A stretch of 64,000 nt of DNA from a bacterium (GCA_030539495.1 JAUNRX010000001.1:1-64000), one strand, 5' to 3'; numbered from the stretch's first letter, positions 1-9,719 are shown. The notes: generated by a model from the sequence alone, not told the origin. A program made the numbers and translations.

Positions 1-310
1 GCTTTTAATACAATATTGATACCATTTACTAAATTTGATTTTGGACAAATGATTTTCATTATGTGTATAACTCCCTTCGTGTGTTTTTCTCATAAATATA
101 ATAATAAATTTTAGCCGCAGTAGTAATAGGGGCTGTGAATTTGTGGATAACTCTTGTAAGTATAATAAAATGTGGATTTAGCCCAAATAACAACAGTGTG
201 AATAAATCAAAAAAAATATGTGAGTTAATTCAAAGTTATTCACATGCAATTTTTAGGCTAAATTTTGTTCACGACAATCCCACAAAGTATTAACATTAAG
301 ATGTTGATAA
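1..310. other. Intergenic region downstream of dnaA, with DnaA boxes
   Basis: No gene is visible in this AT-rich stretch. It lies 3' of dnaA, where dnaN usually follows, but dnaN itself would be outside the window. It carries DnaA-box 9-mers: TTATCCACA (minus strand, 142-150), TTATTCACA (minus, 197-205), TTATTCACA (plus, 236-244) and TTATCAACA (minus, 302-310, one mismatch). With the cluster upstream of dnaA this gives the bipartite origin arrangement known from Bacillus-type chromosomes. Confidence 0.7.
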
Positions 311-1681
311 CTATTGTGGAGAGATTTTCTTACTTAATACAGCAATTGTATTGTCTAAATTACCGTCTTTTTTCATGTCGTTTTCTATTTTATTAATACC
401 GTGTAAAACAGTAGTATGATCACGATTTCCTAGCTTTTTACCGATGTCATTTAATGAGACATCAGTGAGTTTTCGACATAAATACATCGTTACCTGTCTA
501 GGGAATGCAATATTTCTACTCTTTTTAGAAGAAATGATTTCAGTTGGAGTAATTCCAAAGTGTTCAGCAACGATATCAATGATTAACTCAGGGGTAATAT
601 CCTTGTGATTGTTTGGAGAAATCAAATCTTTAAGTGCTTCTTCTGCGAGTTCAACGTTCACTTCGCGGTTTTTAAGCCTGGAAAGGGCCACGATCTTAGT
701 AACTGCGCCTTCCAGTTCACGAATATTACTCTTAATATTCGTAGCAATATACTTCATAACTTCATCGTCTATTTGAAGACCATCAAGTTCTTCTTTTTTC
801 TTAAGAATAGCCATTCTTGTTTCATAATCTGGTTGTTGAATATCAACAGTCAAGCCCCATTCGAATCTTGATCTTAAACGTTCTTCAAGAGTTTCGATAT
901 CTTTTGGTGGTTTATCAGAAGATATAATAATTTGTTTCTTTGACTCGTGAAGGGTATTAAAGGTATGGAAGAATTCTTCCTGGGTACTTTCTTTTCCTAT
1001 GATAAATTGAATATCATCGATCAATAAAACATCTATATTTCTATATTTTTCGCGGAATTCGGCCGTCGAAGAGTTTTCATTACGGTTACGAATAGAATCG
1101 ATTAACTCATTCGTGAAAGTTTCACTTGTTACATATAAAACCTTGCTGTCTGGATTATGATCCAAGATAAAATGGGCAATGGAATGCATCAAGTGAGTCT
1201 TACCAAGACCTACACCTCCGTAGATAAATAATGGATTATAAACTTCTGCAGGGGATTCGGCAACTGCTAAAGATGCAGCATGAGCGAGGTTATTGTTGGT
1301 GCCAACAACGAATGTGTCAAATGTGTATCGTGGATTTAGAAAAGGATACTTGTTTTTGTTAGCTGGTTCGGCTTTTTTTGTTTCATTTTTAGATGTCTCT
1401 TGCTTTTTTGCTTGTGTGGAAGAAATGAAATCAAGTTCATAACTTTGACCCGTAACTTCCTCTATTGCTACCTTTAAAGGAAGACCGTATTTTCGGCTAA
1501 TAAAGTCAATACTACCGGAACCAAGTACAACATCATCTATTAAAATCGTAATCTTATCATTATCCACAGAATAAACTGTTAATGGCAATAACCAAGTTCG
1601 AAATGAAACATCAGAAATAGCGTGTTCAACTTTTAGAGCTTCAAGTATTTCACTCCACTTTTCTTGAATTATGTTTTTCAT
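311..1681 (-). CDS. dnaA: Chromosomal replication initiator protein DnaA
   Basis: AAA+ ATPase that binds DnaA boxes and opens oriC. About 456 residues, normal length. Domain I is at roughly residues 1-85, followed by a polar linker (domain II) near 90-110. The AAA+ core has a Walker A motif GGVGLGKT near residue 156 and a Walker B motif LLIDDIQF near 220. The C-terminal domain IV has the signature GNRDHTTVLHG. Two tandem ATGs (1684 and 1681) are possible starts. The AGGGGG Shine-Dalgarno at 1688-1693 is only 3 nt from the first but 6 nt from the second, so 1681 is preferred. The gene is divergent from rpmH, as in most Firmicutes, and DnaA boxes around it suggest autoregulation. Confidence 0.97.
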   Translation of the reverse strand: MKNIIQEKWSEILEALKVEHAISDVSFRTWLLPLTVYSVDNDKITILIDDVVLGSGSIDFISRKYGLPLKVAIEEVTGQSYELDFISSTQAKKQETSKNETKKAEPANKNKYPFLNPRYTFDTFVVGTNNNLAHAASLAVAESPAEVYNPLFIYGGVGLGKTHLMHSIAHFILDHNPDSKVLYVTSETFTNELIDSIRNRNENSSTAEFREKYRNIDVLLIDDIQFIIGKESTQEEFFHTFNTLHESKKQIIISSDKPPKDIETLEERLRSRFEWGLTVDIQQPDYETRMAILKKKEELDGLQIDDEVMKYIATNIKSNIRELEGAVTKIVALSRLKNREVNVELAEEALKDLISPNNHKDITPELIIDIVAEHFGITPTEIISSKKSRNIAFPRQVTMYLCRKLTDVSLNDIGKKLGNRDHTTVLHGINKIENDMKKDGNLDNTIAVLSKKISPQ

Positions 1682-1684
1682 CAT

Positions 1685-2470
1685 AATCCCCCTAATTATA
1701 AAATTTTCTAGTTATAATATTAAACTAATTAGTTTGTATTTTCAATCTTTATTATCCCTACTATGTGGATATCTTGCCAAAATTCGATAGTTTTGCTAAA
1801 AAATAATCACATTTTTCGTGAGTTATCCTCACGATAAACCATAAACATCCTGTACATAGTGTGGATAAAATAGTCGCACTAAAGAGTTATACCATATTAT
1901 CAAGCTGTTATCAACATATTATTACTGTAAAATTCACATTATCGTGAATAAATTATAAAAATTATGAACATCCGGAGAAAACTCGAGAAAATCTAGCATT
2001 ATCCCAAAGTTTCAAATATCTATTCACAAATGATTCAACTGTTATCCACAAGTTATACACATTTTGTGGATAACTATGTTTTTAATTATGTTAGTAAACT
2101 GAATTTGGTTAAGAAAACTGTGTAAAAATGTCACTTTATACACAAGATCATATTTAGTATTTTCAGATTGTGAGTTTTGTAGTACAATTACCAGGAGTAA
2201 TTTTTTATTGGATGTAAAAACTAAAGGGTGTCATAAGCAAATTTGAAAAGCTGTTTCTTCTTATATATAGGAACAACTATAAAAATTATTTATGATAAGC
2301 TTAATGAATTTGTTAAAATCATAACAATTTTGAGAAGAAGAAAAGGCAAAAAATCTGTATTACAGTATTGAAAGTTTTAGAAAAATGAGAAAAACAAGAT
2401 AAATTGGAAAATATAGCGAAAATTAGTAAGAAAAATATAGGTTTTGGAGGGTCAAATTTTGAATAATGAC
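1685..2470. other. oriC: oriC region between dnaA and rpmH
   Basis: An 880-bp gene-free, AT-rich stretch between divergent dnaA and rpmH. Perfect TTATCCACA-type boxes lie at 1860-1868 (minus), 2042-2050 (plus) and 2065-2073 (minus). TTATACACA is at 2053-2061 and 2136-2144. One-mismatch boxes are at 1764-1772 (minus), 1823-1831, 1908-1916 and 2020-2028. The densest group (2042-2073) has three boxes in 32 bp. The very AT-rich 2150-2460 stretch next to it is the most plausible unwinding element, by inference. The dnaA promoter should lie near 1700-1750 but its hexamers are weak by eye. Confidence 0.85.
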
Positions 2471-2499
2471 TTGACGTAACCTGACAATGCTAATATAAT
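2471..2499 (+). promoter_or_regulatory. Sigma-A promoter of rpmH
   Basis: TTGACG (2471-2476), a 17-bp spacer, then TATAAT (2494-2499). It lies about 80 bp before rpmH and probably drives rpmH-rnpA-yidD-yidC-jag. Confidence 0.8.
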
Positions 2500-2581
2500 A
2501 TAACGTGATATTTCAAACTATTAGAATAGAATAGATACGCTTACTAATATATAGTCGGTGTTTATAAGGAGGTGTTTCAGC

Positions 2582-2716
2582 ATGAAAATGACATTCCAAC
2601 CAAAGAAGAGATCAAGAGCTAAAGTTCATGGTTTCAGAGCTAGAATGGCTACTAAAAACGGTAGAAAAGTAATCGCTAGCAGAAGAGCAAAAGGTAGAAA
2701 ATCTTTATCAGCATAG
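2582..2716 (+). CDS. rpmH: 50S ribosomal protein L34
   Basis: Component of the large ribosomal subunit. The 44-residue product starts [10 protein letters not shown] and continues with the invariant KVHGFRARM block and a basic tail ending KSLSA. This is the standard L34 length and sequence. An AAGGAGG Shine-Dalgarno lies about 7-12 nt before the ATG. It is first in the rpmH-rnpA-yidD-yidC-jag cluster and divergent from dnaA. Position and sequence leave no realistic alternative. Confidence 0.98.
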   Translation: MKMTFQPKKRSRAKVHGFRARMATKNGRKVIASRRAKGRKSLSA

Positions 2717-2747
2717 GTCGCAGGTTTGTGGCCTTTTCTTCGCTTAT

Positions 2748-2783
2748 AGGAGAAAATCCTATTATTAGGGAGAAAATCCTATT
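2748..2783. repeat. Short tandem repeat with internal dyad in the rpmH-rnpA spacer
   Basis: Two near-identical copies of GGAGAAAATCCTATT, 2749-2763 and 2769-2783, 20 bp apart in phase. Each copy can pair internally (AGGA/TCCT). The repeat sits directly before the rnpA ribosome-binding site, so it may tune L34:RnpA expression or mRNA processing. That role is inference. Confidence 0.5.
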
Positions 2784-2800
2784 GTAAAGGAGATATTGTT

Positions 2801-3145
2801 TTGTCAGAATCATTAAAGAAGACAAAGGAATTTACTCAAGTTTATAAAAATGGCATATCGTATGCCAATCGCTACCTAGTCATGTATAAAGTCGAAAACG
2901 GACTAGGGAAGAATAGAATTGGAATATCTGTTAGTAAAAAAGTAGGAAATAGTGTAGTACGTCATAGAGTGACCCGTTTAATTCGAGAGAGTTATCGACT
3001 TAACCAAGATAAATTTTTCGTTGGATATGACATCGTTGTAGTCGCTAGGGCTGCAGCAAAAGACAAGCAGTATAAGGAAATTGAAAGTGCCTTGCTGCAT
3101 GTTGGTAAGATCCATAAAATTGTAAAAGAGATGATTGAATCGTGA
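2801..3145 (+). CDS. rnpA: Ribonuclease P protein component
   Basis: Basic protein cofactor of RNase P, which matures tRNA 5' ends. The 114 residues contain the family signature [22 protein letters not shown] (split here only for recognition: [10 protein letters not shown] and [10 protein letters not shown]) near residues 46-70. The start is taken as TTG at 2801, 8 nt after AGGAG (2788-2792). No ATG gives a better fit, and an in-frame ATT at 2795 is the only near alternative. The stop overlaps the yidD start by 4 nt, indicating translational coupling. Confidence 0.95.
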   Translation: MSESLKKTKEFTQVYKNGISYANRYLVMYKVENGLGKNRIGISVSKKVGNSVVRHRVTRLIRESYRLNQDKFFVGYDIVVVARAAAKDKQYKEIESALLHVGKIHKIVKEMIES

Positions 3146-3357
3146 TCAAACGATTTTTGTTATTTTTAATTCGAATATATCGAAAATTTATTTCTCCTTT
3201 AAAGAGACGGCCAACCTGTATATATACACCTACATGTTCAGTATATGCCATACAGGCGATAGAAAAGTATGGTGCACTTAAAGGGTCATATTTGGCGATT
3301 CGCAGAATACTGAGATGTCATCCTTTTCATAAAGGCGGATATGATCCCGTGCCATAA
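3142..3357 (+). CDS. yidD: Membrane protein insertion efficiency factor YidD
   Basis: Small membrane-associated protein thought to assist YidC-dependent insertion. The 71 residues include the family hallmarks [15 protein letters not shown], near residues 22-36, and the C-terminal [13 protein letters not shown]. The GTG start overlaps the rnpA stop in a GTGA arrangement, so it is likely translated by coupling. An amphipathic N-terminal segment ([13 protein letters not shown]) fits membrane association. Confidence 0.95.
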   Translation: MIKRFLLFLIRIYRKFISPLKRRPTCIYTPTCSVYAIQAIEKYGALKGSYLAIRRILRCHPFHKGGYDPVP

Positions 3358-3411
3358 CTAACACTATTTCAAGGTACTTAATTTCAAAAACTCTTTAAGG
3401 AGGAGAATGAA

Positions 3412-4695
3412 TTGTCGCTAATATTTTTAACTCAAGAGAATGGCTCAATTCTTGGACCAATTGCAAAGGTTCTAGGTGTTATTCTTAACTGGTTAGCTGA
3501 GTTTCTTAACATATTTGGGATTCAGAATACAGGTATTACATTAATTCTGTTTACATTTATTGTGAATACCTTAATGTTACCATTAACAATCAAGCAGTAT
3601 AAATTTCAGAAAATTCAGTCTAGTTTAGCTCCAGAGTTAGCTAGAATTCAAAAGAAATATAAAAATAAAAAAGATGAAGTTTCCATGCGTAAGCAACAAA
3701 TGGAGACTCAAGAACTCTACCAAAAATATGGTGCAAATCCAATGGCAGGCTGTTTACCAATGTTAATCACCCTTCCAATTTTATTTGCATTATACCGTGT
3801 AGTTTACCATATTCCAGCATATGTTGATTTATTCTATAATCAATATACTGATTTTGCGGATAAATTAATTAGCATCCCTGATATTGGTAATGTACTTAAA
3901 AATGCTAATATTCAGTTGTCTCAACCACTACAGGTTGGATTTGATCAATGGGCAAACTATGGTACAAATGATGTAGTCTTAAAGAATAACGTTGTTGAGT
4001 TCTTATCTCAATTAAAGTCGGCGGATTGGAAAACATTATCTGATCAATTAGGTAGTGTAATTCAAAATCCAGAACAGCTTCAAGTTATTCGAACAAGCCT
4101 TGAAACTACTCAGGCAGCTGCTCATAACATGAATAGTTTCTTAGGATTAAACGTTGTAGAAAGCGTTATGTCAACAGGACCTATCTCTGCCGCAGCGATT
4201 GTTCCATTATTAGCTGGTGGTTTACAATTCTTACAAACTAAGATGATGCCACAGACTGATACAAACCCAGATTCACCTACAGCATCAACAATGAAAACAA
4301 TGAACTACGTAATGCCTTTAATGTCAGTCGTATTCTGTTTCATGTTCCCAATCGGTGTTGGTTTATACTGGGTAGCAGGTAGTTTATACCGTATTGTACA
4401 ACAACTTTTTGTAAATCGTTATATGGATCGTATCAATATTGAAGATTTAGTAAAGAAAAATGTTGAAAAGCAGAATAAAAAGCGAGCTAAAGCCGGACTT
4501 GAACCTCTTAAAATGGAAGCAGTTTCTAAAGCTAGAACAAAAGATATTCCAGTGGTAGAAGAAAAAGCAAAAGTGAGCAAGAAAAAGAATGAACCTTCCG
4601 ATTACAGTCGAAGTGATGTATCTTATAAAGCAGGTAGTATATCAGCGAATGCTAGGCTTCTTAACAAGAAGAATGGGGAGAAGGGAGACAAGTAA
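3412..4695 (+). CDS. yidC: Membrane protein insertase YidC/Oxa1
   Basis: Inserts and folds inner-membrane proteins, alone or with Sec. The 427 residues have a first hydrophobic segment near 15-37, then the Oxa1 core: TM near 40-60, a charged cytoplasmic hairpin near 68-105, and TMs near 110-130, 260-275 and 298-330. A basic cytoplasmic tail follows. The start is TTG at 3412 behind a strong AAGGAGGAG. There is no lipobox, unlike Bacillus SpoIIIJ. The position that is a conserved arginine in the first core TM of many YidC proteins (motif ending in LPL) reads asparagine here (VNTLMLPL, about residue 52). It is followed by jag, its usual partner. Confidence 0.95.
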   Translation: MSLIFLTQENGSILGPIAKVLGVILNWLAEFLNIFGIQNTGITLILFTFIVNTLMLPLTIKQYKFQKIQSSLAPELARIQKKYKNKKDEVSMRKQQMETQELYQKYGANPMAGCLPMLITLPILFALYRVVYHIPAYVDLFYNQYTDFADKLISIPDIGNVLKNANIQLSQPLQVGFDQWANYGTNDVVLKNNVVEFLSQLKSADWKTLSDQLGSVIQNPEQLQVIRTSLETTQAAAHNMNSFLGLNVVESVMSTGPISAAAIVPLLAGGLQFLQTKMMPQTDTNPDSPTASTMKTMNYVMPLMSVVFCFMFPIGVGLYWVAGSLYRIVQQLFVNRYMDRINIEDLVKKNVEKQNKKRAKAGLEPLKMEAVSKARTKDIPVVEEKAKVSKKKNEPSDYSRSDVSYKAGSISANARLLNKKNGEKGDK

Positions 4696-4698
4696 TTT

Positions 4699-5421
4699 AT
4701 GATGGATTGGGTTGATTTTACAGCAAAGACAGTAGATGACGCTATTACCGATGCACTGATTAAACTTGAAACGACAAGTGATAATGTTGAGGTAGAGGTT
4801 ATCGAAAAAGAAAGCAATGGAATCTTAGGATTATTTGCAAAACCAGCAAAGATTCGAGTACGCGTTAAGAATGACGTGAAACAGATTGCCAGAAACTTTC
4901 TTGAAAAGCTTCTTAAAGCGATGAATGTAGAGGCTAACATTGAGATTGACTATGATGAGCTTGAAGGAGTAATGCAAATTGATTTATCAGGGGATGATAT
5001 GGGTGTCCTTATTGGTAAACGTGGTCAAACACTTGATTCACTTCAGGTGTTAACTAGTACTGTAGTAAATAAGCATTATAAAGATAGTTACTTAAAGGTT
5101 AAATTAGACACTGAGAACTATCGTGAACGTCGTAGAGAAACACTTGAGAATTTAGCAAAAAACTTAGCATTCAAAGTTAAGAGAACGAAAAAGCAAGTTG
5201 TACTTGAACCTATGAATCCATACGAACGTAGAATCATTCATTCTGCATTACAATATGATAAATTCGTTGAGACTCATAGCGAAGGAGAGGAACCTTATCG
5301 TAAGGTTGTCATTACTCTAAAGAAAAATTATAAAACACATAATAATAGGACAAATAGTCATTATAAATCCTACAACAACCAGAATAAAACAAATAAAACT
5401 GTTAATACTGTTGTTGATTAA
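4699..5421 (+). CDS. jag: RNA-binding protein KhpB (Jag)
   Basis: RNA-binding protein linked in Firmicutes to cell elongation and division control, often together with KhpA. The 240 residues show a Jag-N domain (about 5-55), a KH domain with the loop GKRGQT (near residue 111) and an R3H domain with the motif NPYERRIIHSALQ followed by SEGEEPYRKVVI. The tail is asparagine/lysine-rich and low in complexity. It starts 3 nt after yidC. A terminator follows at once, ending the rpmH operon. Confidence 0.94.
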   Translation: MMDWVDFTAKTVDDAITDALIKLETTSDNVEVEVIEKESNGILGLFAKPAKIRVRVKNDVKQIARNFLEKLLKAMNVEANIEIDYDELEGVMQIDLSGDDMGVLIGKRGQTLDSLQVLTSTVVNKHYKDSYLKVKLDTENYRERRRETLENLAKNLAFKVKRTKKQVVLEPMNPYERRIIHSALQYDKFVETHSEGEEPYRKVVITLKKNYKTHNNRTNSHYKSYNNQNKTNKTVNTVVD

Positions 5422-5424
5422 CTG

Positions 5425-5476
5425 AGGGGACGGCGGATGGATTATTCATAGAATAATCCATCTTCTGTCCTTTTTT
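5425..5476 (+). terminator. Intrinsic terminator after jag
   Basis: A stem with the uninterrupted core GGATTATTC/GAATAATCC and a 3-nt loop, reinforced by an outer GGAC/GTCC, is followed by a run of T at 5471-5476. Confidence 0.85.
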
Positions 5477-5516
5477 AATTCAGCCGAAAGATCGATTCAT
5501 AGTGTAATCAGGTAGA

Positions 5517-5576
5517 GTGTTTTGTTGAAAGATAGAAAGTTGACTTTAGATAGTTCCCTATTTTTGAACAAAACGC
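5517..5576 (+). repeat. Imperfect inverted repeat upstream of mnmE
   Basis: A 19-nt left arm at 5517-5535 and right arm at 5558-5576 pair with one mismatch and two G-U wobbles as RNA. The loop is 22 nt. The core of the left arm is GTTTTGTT and of the right arm AACAAAAC. No T-run follows, so this is not a simple terminator. It lies in the 273-bp gap between jag and mnmE. Confidence 0.55.
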
Positions 5577-5694
5577 CCTAAAAAAGGACGTAAATCGCAC
5601 TTCGCGAAAAAGAAAAATAGAAAAACTACTGTTTTTTTACTCTATTTTATGATAAAAATATAACTAAGATTTCATTAAGAAGGGAAAAATTGAC

Positions 5695-7071
5695 GTGAAA
5701 ACAGATACAATCGCTGCGATTGCGACGGCACTTAGTAATGCGGGATTAAGCATAGTACGTATTAGTGGTGAAGAAGCATTTGATATTATAGATAGAATTT
5801 ATGTTTCAAAGAACGGAAAAAAGGTGCTTTCAGAGCAGCCATCCCATACGATTCATTATGGGTTTATTAAAGATGGGGATGAGATCATTGACGAAGTCAT
5901 GGTATCAATCATGAAAGCGCCAGCTACGTATACAAAAGAAGATGTTGTTGAGATTAATTGTCATGGTGGTGTAATCGTAACCAAGAAAATACTACAGACA
6001 ATTATCAAATATGGTGCTAGAATAGCTGAGCCAGGAGAATTTACAAAACGTGCGTTTTTAAATGGACGAATTGATCTATCCCAGGCAGAGGCAGTAATTG
6101 ATATTATTCATGCAAAGAGTGAATATGCATTATCAAGCTCCTTAAGTCAGTTAAAAGGATCCGTATTAGAAAAAGTGAAAGCAATCAGAGACTCTGTCAT
6201 TTATGATATTGCATATATTGAAGCAGCGTTAGATGATCCAGAACACATTATTATAGAAGAATATACCGAAGAGCTTACGACACATATTAAATCAACAATT
6301 GCGAACATTGAGAATTTACTCGCAACTGCAGATAATGGTAAGATCATTTCTGAAGGTATTAAGACTGCGATCGTAGGAAAGCCGAATGCAGGAAAGTCTT
6401 CCTTATTAAATAACTTAGTAGGGGAAGACAGAGCAATCGTTACCGATATTGCAGGTACAACGAGAGATACGTTAGAGGAGACAATCCAGTTACATGGAGT
6501 TGTTTTAAATATTATCGATACAGCAGGTATTCGAAATACAGAAGATGTTGTAGAGAAAATTGGTGTAGACCGTGCTAAAAAAGTTGCAAATAATGCCGAT
6601 TTAGTGTTATATGTAATAGATGGAAGTCGCGAACTTGATACGAATGATTATGAAATCATGGAGTTAATTAAGGATCGTAAAGCAATTGTTTTAGTAAATA
6701 AATCAGATTTAAATCAAGTTGTTGATATAGAAGAGATTAAGAAGTTAACAAATAAAGAAGTAATCGTAATTTCGGCTAAAAATAATACCAATATTGAGAC
6801 GTTAGAAAAGACGGTAGAGTCCATGTTTATTAATGGTAAGTTAAGCTTTAATGATGAGGTTTATATTACAAATGTTAGACATAAGACAGCGTTAGAAGAA
6901 AGTTTAGTAAGTGCAAAACAAGTATTATATAGTATTGAATCCGGAATGCCGGAAGATTTTTATACAATCGATTTAATGAATGCATATGCAAGACTTGGCG
7001 AAATTATTGGCGAAGAAGTAGGCGAAGATTTAGTAAATACTATTTTCCAAAAGTTCTGTATGGGTAAATAG
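5695..7071 (+). CDS. mnmE: tRNA uridine-5-carboxymethylaminomethyl(34) synthesis GTPase MnmE
   Basis: With MnmG, modifies U34 of tRNAs reading split codon boxes. The 458 residues comprise an N-terminal formyl-THF-binding domain (about 1-118), a helical domain and an inserted Ras-like G domain. The G domain has the P-loop GKPNAGKSS (228-236), DTAG near 276 and NKSD near 339. The C-terminus is FCMGK, carrying the conserved Cys-x-Gly-Lys. The start is GTG at 5695 with AGAAGGGA upstream. mnmG follows after 25 nt. Confidence 0.97.
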   Translation: MKTDTIAAIATALSNAGLSIVRISGEEAFDIIDRIYVSKNGKKVLSEQPSHTIHYGFIKDGDEIIDEVMVSIMKAPATYTKEDVVEINCHGGVIVTKKILQTIIKYGARIAEPGEFTKRAFLNGRIDLSQAEAVIDIIHAKSEYALSSSLSQLKGSVLEKVKAIRDSVIYDIAYIEAALDDPEHIIIEEYTEELTTHIKSTIANIENLLATADNGKIISEGIKTAIVGKPNAGKSSLLNNLVGEDRAIVTDIAGTTRDTLEETIQLHGVVLNIIDTAGIRNTEDVVEKIGVDRAKKVANNADLVLYVIDGSRELDTNDYEIMELIKDRKAIVLVNKSDLNQVVDIEEIKKLTNKEVIVISAKNNTNIETLEKTVESMFINGKLSFNDEVYITNVRHKTALEESLVSAKQVLYSIESGMPEDFYTIDLMNAYARLGEIIGEEVGEDLVNTIFQKFCMGK

Positions 7072-7096
7072 TACAAAAGGGAAAGAGGAGTAAGAT

Positions 7097-8980
7097 ATGC
7101 CACATGTAAATGAAGAATATGATGTAGTAGTTGTTGGCGCGGGACATGCAGGTTGCGAAGCTGCACTTGCAAGTGCAAGATTATCATTAAATACGATTAT
7201 ATTTACAATTAGTATGGATAGCATTGCATTAATGCCATGTAACCCTAACGTTGGGGGGAGTTCTAAAGGGCATTTAGTACGTGAACTTGATGCATTAGGC
7301 GGAGAAATGGGTAAGAATATTGATAAGACATTTATCCAGTCTAAAATGCTTAATAAGTCAAAAGGACCAGCAGTTCATTCACTACGTGCACAAGCAGATA
7401 AACAAGATTACAGCAGAGAGATGCGTCTTGTATTAGAAAATACAGATAATCTTACAGTAAGACAAGGTGAAGTAACTGAAATCTTAACAGAAGACGGAAA
7501 AGTAGTTGGAGTTAAGACTTTTTCAGGTGCGACATATGCTTGTAAAGCCGTTGTATTATGTACAGGAACGTATTTAAATGCAAGATGTGTATATGGTGAT
7601 GTCAGCCTTTACACAGGACCAAATGGTTTATCAGCAGCAACACATTTAACAGATTCATTAAAATCACTTGGAATTGAAATGTATCGATTTAAGACAGGTA
7701 CTCCTGCAAGAATTGACAAACGTTCTATTGATTTTAGTAAGATGGAAGAACAAAAGGGAGATGAAGACATTGTACCATTTTCCTTTACAAATAAACCAGA
7801 AGACCTACAAAGAGATCAAATTTCTTGTTGGTTAACATATACAAACGAAAAGACACATGAAATCATTCGTGGAAGTTTAGATCGTTCTCCATTATATTCA
7901 GGAGATATTGAAGGTACAGGTCCTAGATATTGTCCTTCAATTGAAGATAAAGTAGTTCGATTTGCAGATAAAGAAAGACATCAAGTATTTATTGAACCAG
8001 AGGGCAGTTATACAAATGAAATGTATATCGGTGGTATGTCCAGTTCATTGCCAGAAGATGTACAGTATGCAATGTACCGCAGTGTTGCAGGTCTTGAAAA
8101 TGCAAAGATTATTCGTAATGCTTACGCAATTGAATATGATTGCATCAATGCAAATCAATTAAAAGGATCGTTAGAATTTAAAAATGTAGAAGGCCTATTC
8201 AGTGGTGGTCAGTTTAATGGTAGTTCAGGGTATGAAGAAGCTGCAGCACAAGGTCTTATGGCTGGTATGAATGCAGCACTTAAAGTTCTTGGTAAAGAGC
8301 CAGTAGTATTAGATCGTTCTGAAGGTTATATCGGCGTATTAATTGATGATTTAGTTACGAAAGAAACTCATGAGCCATATCGTATGATGACATCAAGAGC
8401 AGAATACCGTTTAATCTTACGCCAAGATAATGCCGACTTAAGATTATCTGAGATTGGACATAACGTTGGTTTAATTGATGATGATCGTTATGAATATGTA
8501 GCAAAAAAACGTGAGATGATTAGGGCTGAAATTATAAGACTTGAAGAGTGTAAAGTTGGCGCTAACAGGGAAGTACAGGAATTACTGGAAAGTTTAGGCA
8601 GTCAGCCATTGAAGACTGGTACAACTCTTGCAGAATTAATCCGTAGACCAGAATTAACGTATGAAGATATTGCAGCTTTAGATAGTGAACGTGAAGAACT
8701 CCCAAAAGATGTGATTGAACAAGTTAATATTAATATTAAATATGATGGATATATTACACGTCAGTTAAAACAAGTAGAACAGTTTAAAAAACTTGAAAAT
8801 AAAAAAATACCTGCAGATATTAATTATGATGACATCAACAGCTTACGTATTGAAGCAAGACAAAAGTTAAGTACAATTCGTCCAGCTTCCGTAGGACAGG
8901 CATCCCGTATTTCCGGTGTTAGTCCAGCTGATATTTCTGTACTATTAGTGTATTTAGAAGTATTACGTCATAGTAAATAA
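7097..8980 (+). CDS. mnmG: tRNA uridine-5-carboxymethylaminomethyl(34) synthesis enzyme MnmG
   Basis: FAD/NADH enzyme that forms the wobble-uridine modification together with MnmE. The 627 residues begin with the dinucleotide-binding motif [13 protein letters not shown] (about 11-23) and carry the family blocks [15 protein letters not shown] and [21 protein letters not shown]. The C-terminal MnmE-binding helical domain ends VLRHSK. Length is typical. It lies between mnmE and rsmG with short gaps, in the conserved mnmEG-rsmG operon. Confidence 0.97.
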   Translation: MPHVNEEYDVVVVGAGHAGCEAALASARLSLNTIIFTISMDSIALMPCNPNVGGSSKGHLVRELDALGGEMGKNIDKTFIQSKMLNKSKGPAVHSLRAQADKQDYSREMRLVLENTDNLTVRQGEVTEILTEDGKVVGVKTFSGATYACKAVVLCTGTYLNARCVYGDVSLYTGPNGLSAATHLTDSLKSLGIEMYRFKTGTPARIDKRSIDFSKMEEQKGDEDIVPFSFTNKPEDLQRDQISCWLTYTNEKTHEIIRGSLDRSPLYSGDIEGTGPRYCPSIEDKVVRFADKERHQVFIEPEGSYTNEMYIGGMSSSLPEDVQYAMYRSVAGLENAKIIRNAYAIEYDCINANQLKGSLEFKNVEGLFSGGQFNGSSGYEEAAAQGLMAGMNAALKVLGKEPVVLDRSEGYIGVLIDDLVTKETHEPYRMMTSRAEYRLILRQDNADLRLSEIGHNVGLIDDDRYEYVAKKREMIRAEIIRLEECKVGANREVQELLESLGSQPLKTGTTLAELIRRPELTYEDIAALDSEREELPKDVIEQVNINIKYDGYITRQLKQVEQFKKLENKKIPADINYDDINSLRIEARQKLSTIRPASVGQASRISGVSPADISVLLVYLEVLRHSK

Positions 8981-9002
8981 GAAGCAGCTTAAAGGAGTTA
9001 CT

Positions 9003-9719
9003 GTGGAACAAGATAACGTATTTTTAGATGGTTTAAAAGAGCTTAATATTACATTAAGTGAAGAGCAGATTGCTCAGTTTCATAAATATTATGAAATGTT
9101 AGTAGAAAAAAATAAGGTAATGAACTTAACTGCTATTACAGAATGGAATGAAGTAGTTCATAAACATTTCTTAGATAGTATCGCAATTGTTAAGACAATG
9201 GATATGAGTAAGCCTTATCGTATTTTAGATTTAGGAACAGGTGCAGGATTTCCTGGTATCCCATTAAAGATTGCATTTCCTGAATTAGAAATTGTATTGT
9301 TAGATTCTTTAAATAAACGTATTTTATTTTTACAAGAAGTAATTGATGAATTAGGATTACAAAAGATTACAGCAATTCACGGAAGAGCTGAAGATTATGC
9401 TAAACAAAAAGAGTATCGTGAAACATTTGATTTATGTGTTTCCAGAGCCGTTGCTAATTTATCCTCTCTTTCCGAATATTGCTTACCATATGTTAAAAAA
9501 GGTGGAGTATTTGTATCCTATAAATCTCAAACAGCACAAGAAGAAACAGTTGCAGCAGCAAAAGCTATTCATATTCTTGGAGGCAAGTTAGAGGGCGTTA
9601 CTGAATTTAATCTTCCAGGAACAGATATGAATCGTTGTTTTGTTAAGATTAATAAAGTGATTGAGACACCTAAAAAATATCCTAGAAGTGCTGGAAAGCC
9701 TACGAAGGAACCATTATAA
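9003..9719 (+). CDS. rsmG: 16S rRNA (guanine-N7)-methyltransferase RsmG
   Basis: SAM-dependent methyltransferase for G527 (E. coli numbering) of 16S rRNA. The 238 residues contain the SAM-binding motif LDLGTGAGFPGIPL (about 76-89) and the acidic motif VLLDSLNKRILFLQ. The start is GTG at 9003, after AAAGGAG. It is co-directional with mnmG, 22 nt downstream. Loss of this gene gives low-level streptomycin resistance in other bacteria. Confidence 0.96.
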   Translation: MEQDNVFLDGLKELNITLSEEQIAQFHKYYEMLVEKNKVMNLTAITEWNEVVHKHFLDSIAIVKTMDMSKPYRILDLGTGAGFPGIPLKIAFPELEIVLLDSLNKRILFLQEVIDELGLQKITAIHGRAEDYAKQKEYRETFDLCVSRAVANLSSLSEYCLPYVKKGGVFVSYKSQTAQEETVAAAKAIHILGGKLEGVTEFNLPGTDMNRCFVKINKVIETPKKYPRSAGKPTKEPL

